DNA from: Kiritimatiellia bacterium
Lineage (GTDB): Bacteria; Verrucomicrobiota; Kiritimatiellia; RFP12; UBA1067
NCBI GenBank assembly: GCA_017521065.1
Contig: JAFXEA010000400.1
Span: 1 to 6,253, forward strand
Direction: 5' to 3'
Length of the DNA: 6,253 nt
In this document: piece by piece, positions 4,719-6,253 of the stretch
How the letters are laid out: each line of letters opens with the position of its first letter
How positions within the stretch are numbered: the first letter of the stretch is position 1
Program-made: the position numbers and the translations under genes
Notes under the pieces: generated by a model
Told to the model about the DNA's origin: nothing
The model's input: the letters and a program-made list of their open reading frames with translations, nothing else
Databases searched by the model: none

Positions 4719-6253
4719 TTATTGTCCGCTCTGCATCATAATATATAATTCATATTTTGCGCGACTTTCACCAACGTAGCGCACCTTGTCGTTCTCATCC
4801 TGATTTTGTAGATTCTCACTCAAAAGCAAAATCACGCAATTGGCCTCAAGACCTTTAAATGACTGTATTGTTTCAGCGAGGATACACTTGTCTTCGCGCC
4901 ATTTGCGCAGAACTCTTTTCCCGTCTTCCCACTTGAGTGGATTACCATCTTTGTCTCGTTGGTACTGCTTAAACTCGATTGTTCCCCCAGCATATTGGAC
5001 TTGCCTCGCCAGACAGTCCTTCAGCGATTCTTTTCTATCCGACAAAACCACAATGTCGCGGGGCCGCCGCCCTTGTGATAACAACTCCTCAACCATTGTC
5101 TTGACCTGTGTTCCTGAAGTCTTCTCTTCAACCTCTTTTGTTTTGAAATCACGGCACTCTCGAATCATAGGAACAGTATTCTCCGCAGTAAGGCGACGAA
5201 AGTGTTCAAGTATCTTATCTGTATTTCGGTAATTTCTCTCAAGATTGCATTCAATCGGTTCTTTCTCAAACATCCTTGCATCTAAAGACCATTCAGTGGA
5301 AAATATAGTCTGGTTCTCATCCGAAAATATCGCTATATGACGGTCGCGCTTCATCACTGGGAACAGTGCGAAAATTTCATCATTTGAAAGATCCTGCGCC
5401 TCATCAACAAGAAGAACGTCAAACTTAGAGAGTTGTCTCCTTTTCATGTCATCGGGCAACGATTCCATGTTGGTCAAGGTCTTTCTCCTATCAAGATTAT
5501 TACTTTGGTCAAAAGCACAGTAATTTTTATTCACCAATGTCTGACCAACATTATGGAAATGTGCTATCTCTATCCCGAGGTTTTTATGATTTGGACATTC
5601 CACACGGCATTGCTCTGCCAGCGCCCTGTTAAAACAGACATACAGAACGTGCTTCCCATTTCGGGCAAATTCTACCGCCATTGTAAGTGCTATGATTGTC
5701 TTCCCCGTCCCTGCAGCACCACGGACATGCACATACCGATTCTGCTCTATCTTCCATGAAATTTCCCGTTGCTCCTTGTCCAGTCCATCCCTAGACCATT
5801 GCTCCATACGCAAGTGATCAACGGGGTGTTTTATCGGTACCGCATTAGGAGTCAGATGGCCGACTATCCCATCTTTCCACGCTTTGAAATAGCGGAAACG
5901 CCAGGAGAAGTTACCCAGCAATTCTTGTATCCTTTTAAAAATCGGTTGCGCAGTTTCCGTTCCGTCTTTCGCAAGAAGATCGCTTGACTGGAGATAGGGA
6001 TACCCTCCGGGAAGCTTTCCTGAGAAATCTGATTCAACAAATACGACTAGACTCGTATACGCCCCCCAGTCATCACCATGAGTGACATTGTCCCGCACAT
6101 AATTGTCAAAGACATGAATAGCAGCATTCGCCTCCTCAAAGACGTCCTTTCCATCGTCTTCAAGGCATACACTACCCTGTACCAAATGGTATGTATTACC
6201 CTTGGCATCTACATTACAGACTCCCATGCCAGGGACAAAAACAAGAAAGTCTA
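4719..6253 (-). CDS. NERD-type nuclease / SF1 (UvrD-like) helicase, 5' end outside window
   Basis: The frame is open at base 6253; the first ATG in view (6227-6225) is internal, since 'DFLVFVPG' precedes it. 'DFLVFVPGMGVCNVDAKG' looks like the NERD (restriction-endonuclease-fold) core, with an acidic residue, then D-A-K. Counting from Met 6227, the helicase shows the Q motif 'LDKEQREI' (149-156), Walker A 'GAAGTGKT' (170-177), Walker B 'LLVDEAQD' (272-279), motif III 'FSDENQTIF' (301-309), motif IV 'LERNYRNT' (329-336), motif V 'TIQSFKGLE' (453-461) and motif VI 'YVGESRAKYELYIM' (484-497), ending five residues later. All ATPase motifs look intact. Proteins of this architecture unwind and presumably cut DNA or RNA, and often occur in defence islands; the role here is inferred. 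The region is visibly AT-richer than its neighbours, suggesting separate acquisition. No clear terminator follows the stop. Confidence 0.88.
   Translation of the reverse strand, partial: DFLVFVPGMGVCNVDAKGNTYHLVQGSVCLEDDGKDVFEEANAAIHVFDNYVRDNVTHGDDWGAYTSLVVFVESDFSGKLPGGYPYLQSSDLLAKDGTETAQPIFKRIQELLGNFSWRFRYFKAWKDGIVGHLTPNAVPIKHPVDHLRMEQWSRDGLDKEQREISWKIEQNRYVHVRGAAGTGKTIIALTMAVEFARNGKHVLYVCFNRALAEQCRVECPNHKNLGIEIAHFHNVGQTLVNKNYCAFDQSNNLDRRKTLTNMESLPDDMKRRQLSKFDVLLVDEAQDLSNDEIFALFPVMKRDRHIAIFSDENQTIFSTEWSLDARMFEKEPIECNLERNYRNTDKILEHFRRLTAENTVPMIRECRDFKTKEVEEKTSGTQVKTMVEELLSQGRRPRDIVVLSDRKESLKDCLARQVQYAGGTIEFKQYQRDKDGNPLKWEDGKRVLRKWREDKCILAETIQSFKGLEANCVILLLSENLQNQDENDKVRYVGESRAKYELYIMMQSGQ

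Overview
This 6.25 kb window looks like an accessory, defence-type island from a GC-rich bacterium. Every gene I can support lies on the minus strand, so transcription runs from the right edge to the left edge. I see no rRNA, tRNA or CRISPR array. Two BspA-type leucine-rich-repeat (LRR) proteins, one with the 'DGLVIVKDVLYDYCG' insert type, and AGGAAAGG-like ribosome sites suggest a host-associated Verrucomicrobiota/Kiritimatiellota/Lentisphaerota-like or Bacteroidota-like organism. That placement is a low-confidence inference, because no phylogenetic marker is present.

Layout in the direction of transcription. (1) 6253-4719: a superfamily 1 helicase whose 5' end is outside the window. The first visible residues look like the end of a NERD-type nuclease core (D...DAK), so it is probably a nuclease-helicase fusion. 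Its DNA is visibly more AT-rich than the rest. (2) 4718-4474: a 245-base gap with a good promoter (TTGCGT-17 bp-TATAAT) close to the next start. (3) 4473-about 2977: an IS66-family remnant made of a DUF6788-like accessory gene and a transposase gene. The transposase has a one-base frameshift and is cut off before its third catalytic residue. (4) About 2976-1337: two LRR genes overlapping by 17 bases. The first appears to have lost its 5' end at the junction with the IS66 remnant. (5) 1267-1079: a 62-residue unrecognised protein. (6) 899-549: a small protein with a signal peptide followed by part of a RapZ C-terminal domain, an unusual pairing. (7) 489-1: a NADAR-domain antitoxin of the DarT1-associated family, running off the left edge. 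Its DNA-modifying toxin partner would be expected just beyond that edge.

The two ends (NADAR antitoxin and NERD/SF1 helicase) fit a defence or toxin-antitoxin neighbourhood, and the middle is a scar of transposon decay and gene truncation. The genes do not form one obvious pathway. The points most worth following are the NADAR antitoxin and its unseen partner, the apparently exported RapZ-like fragment, the IS66/LRR junction, and the unidentified acidic N-terminal domain of the second LRR protein.
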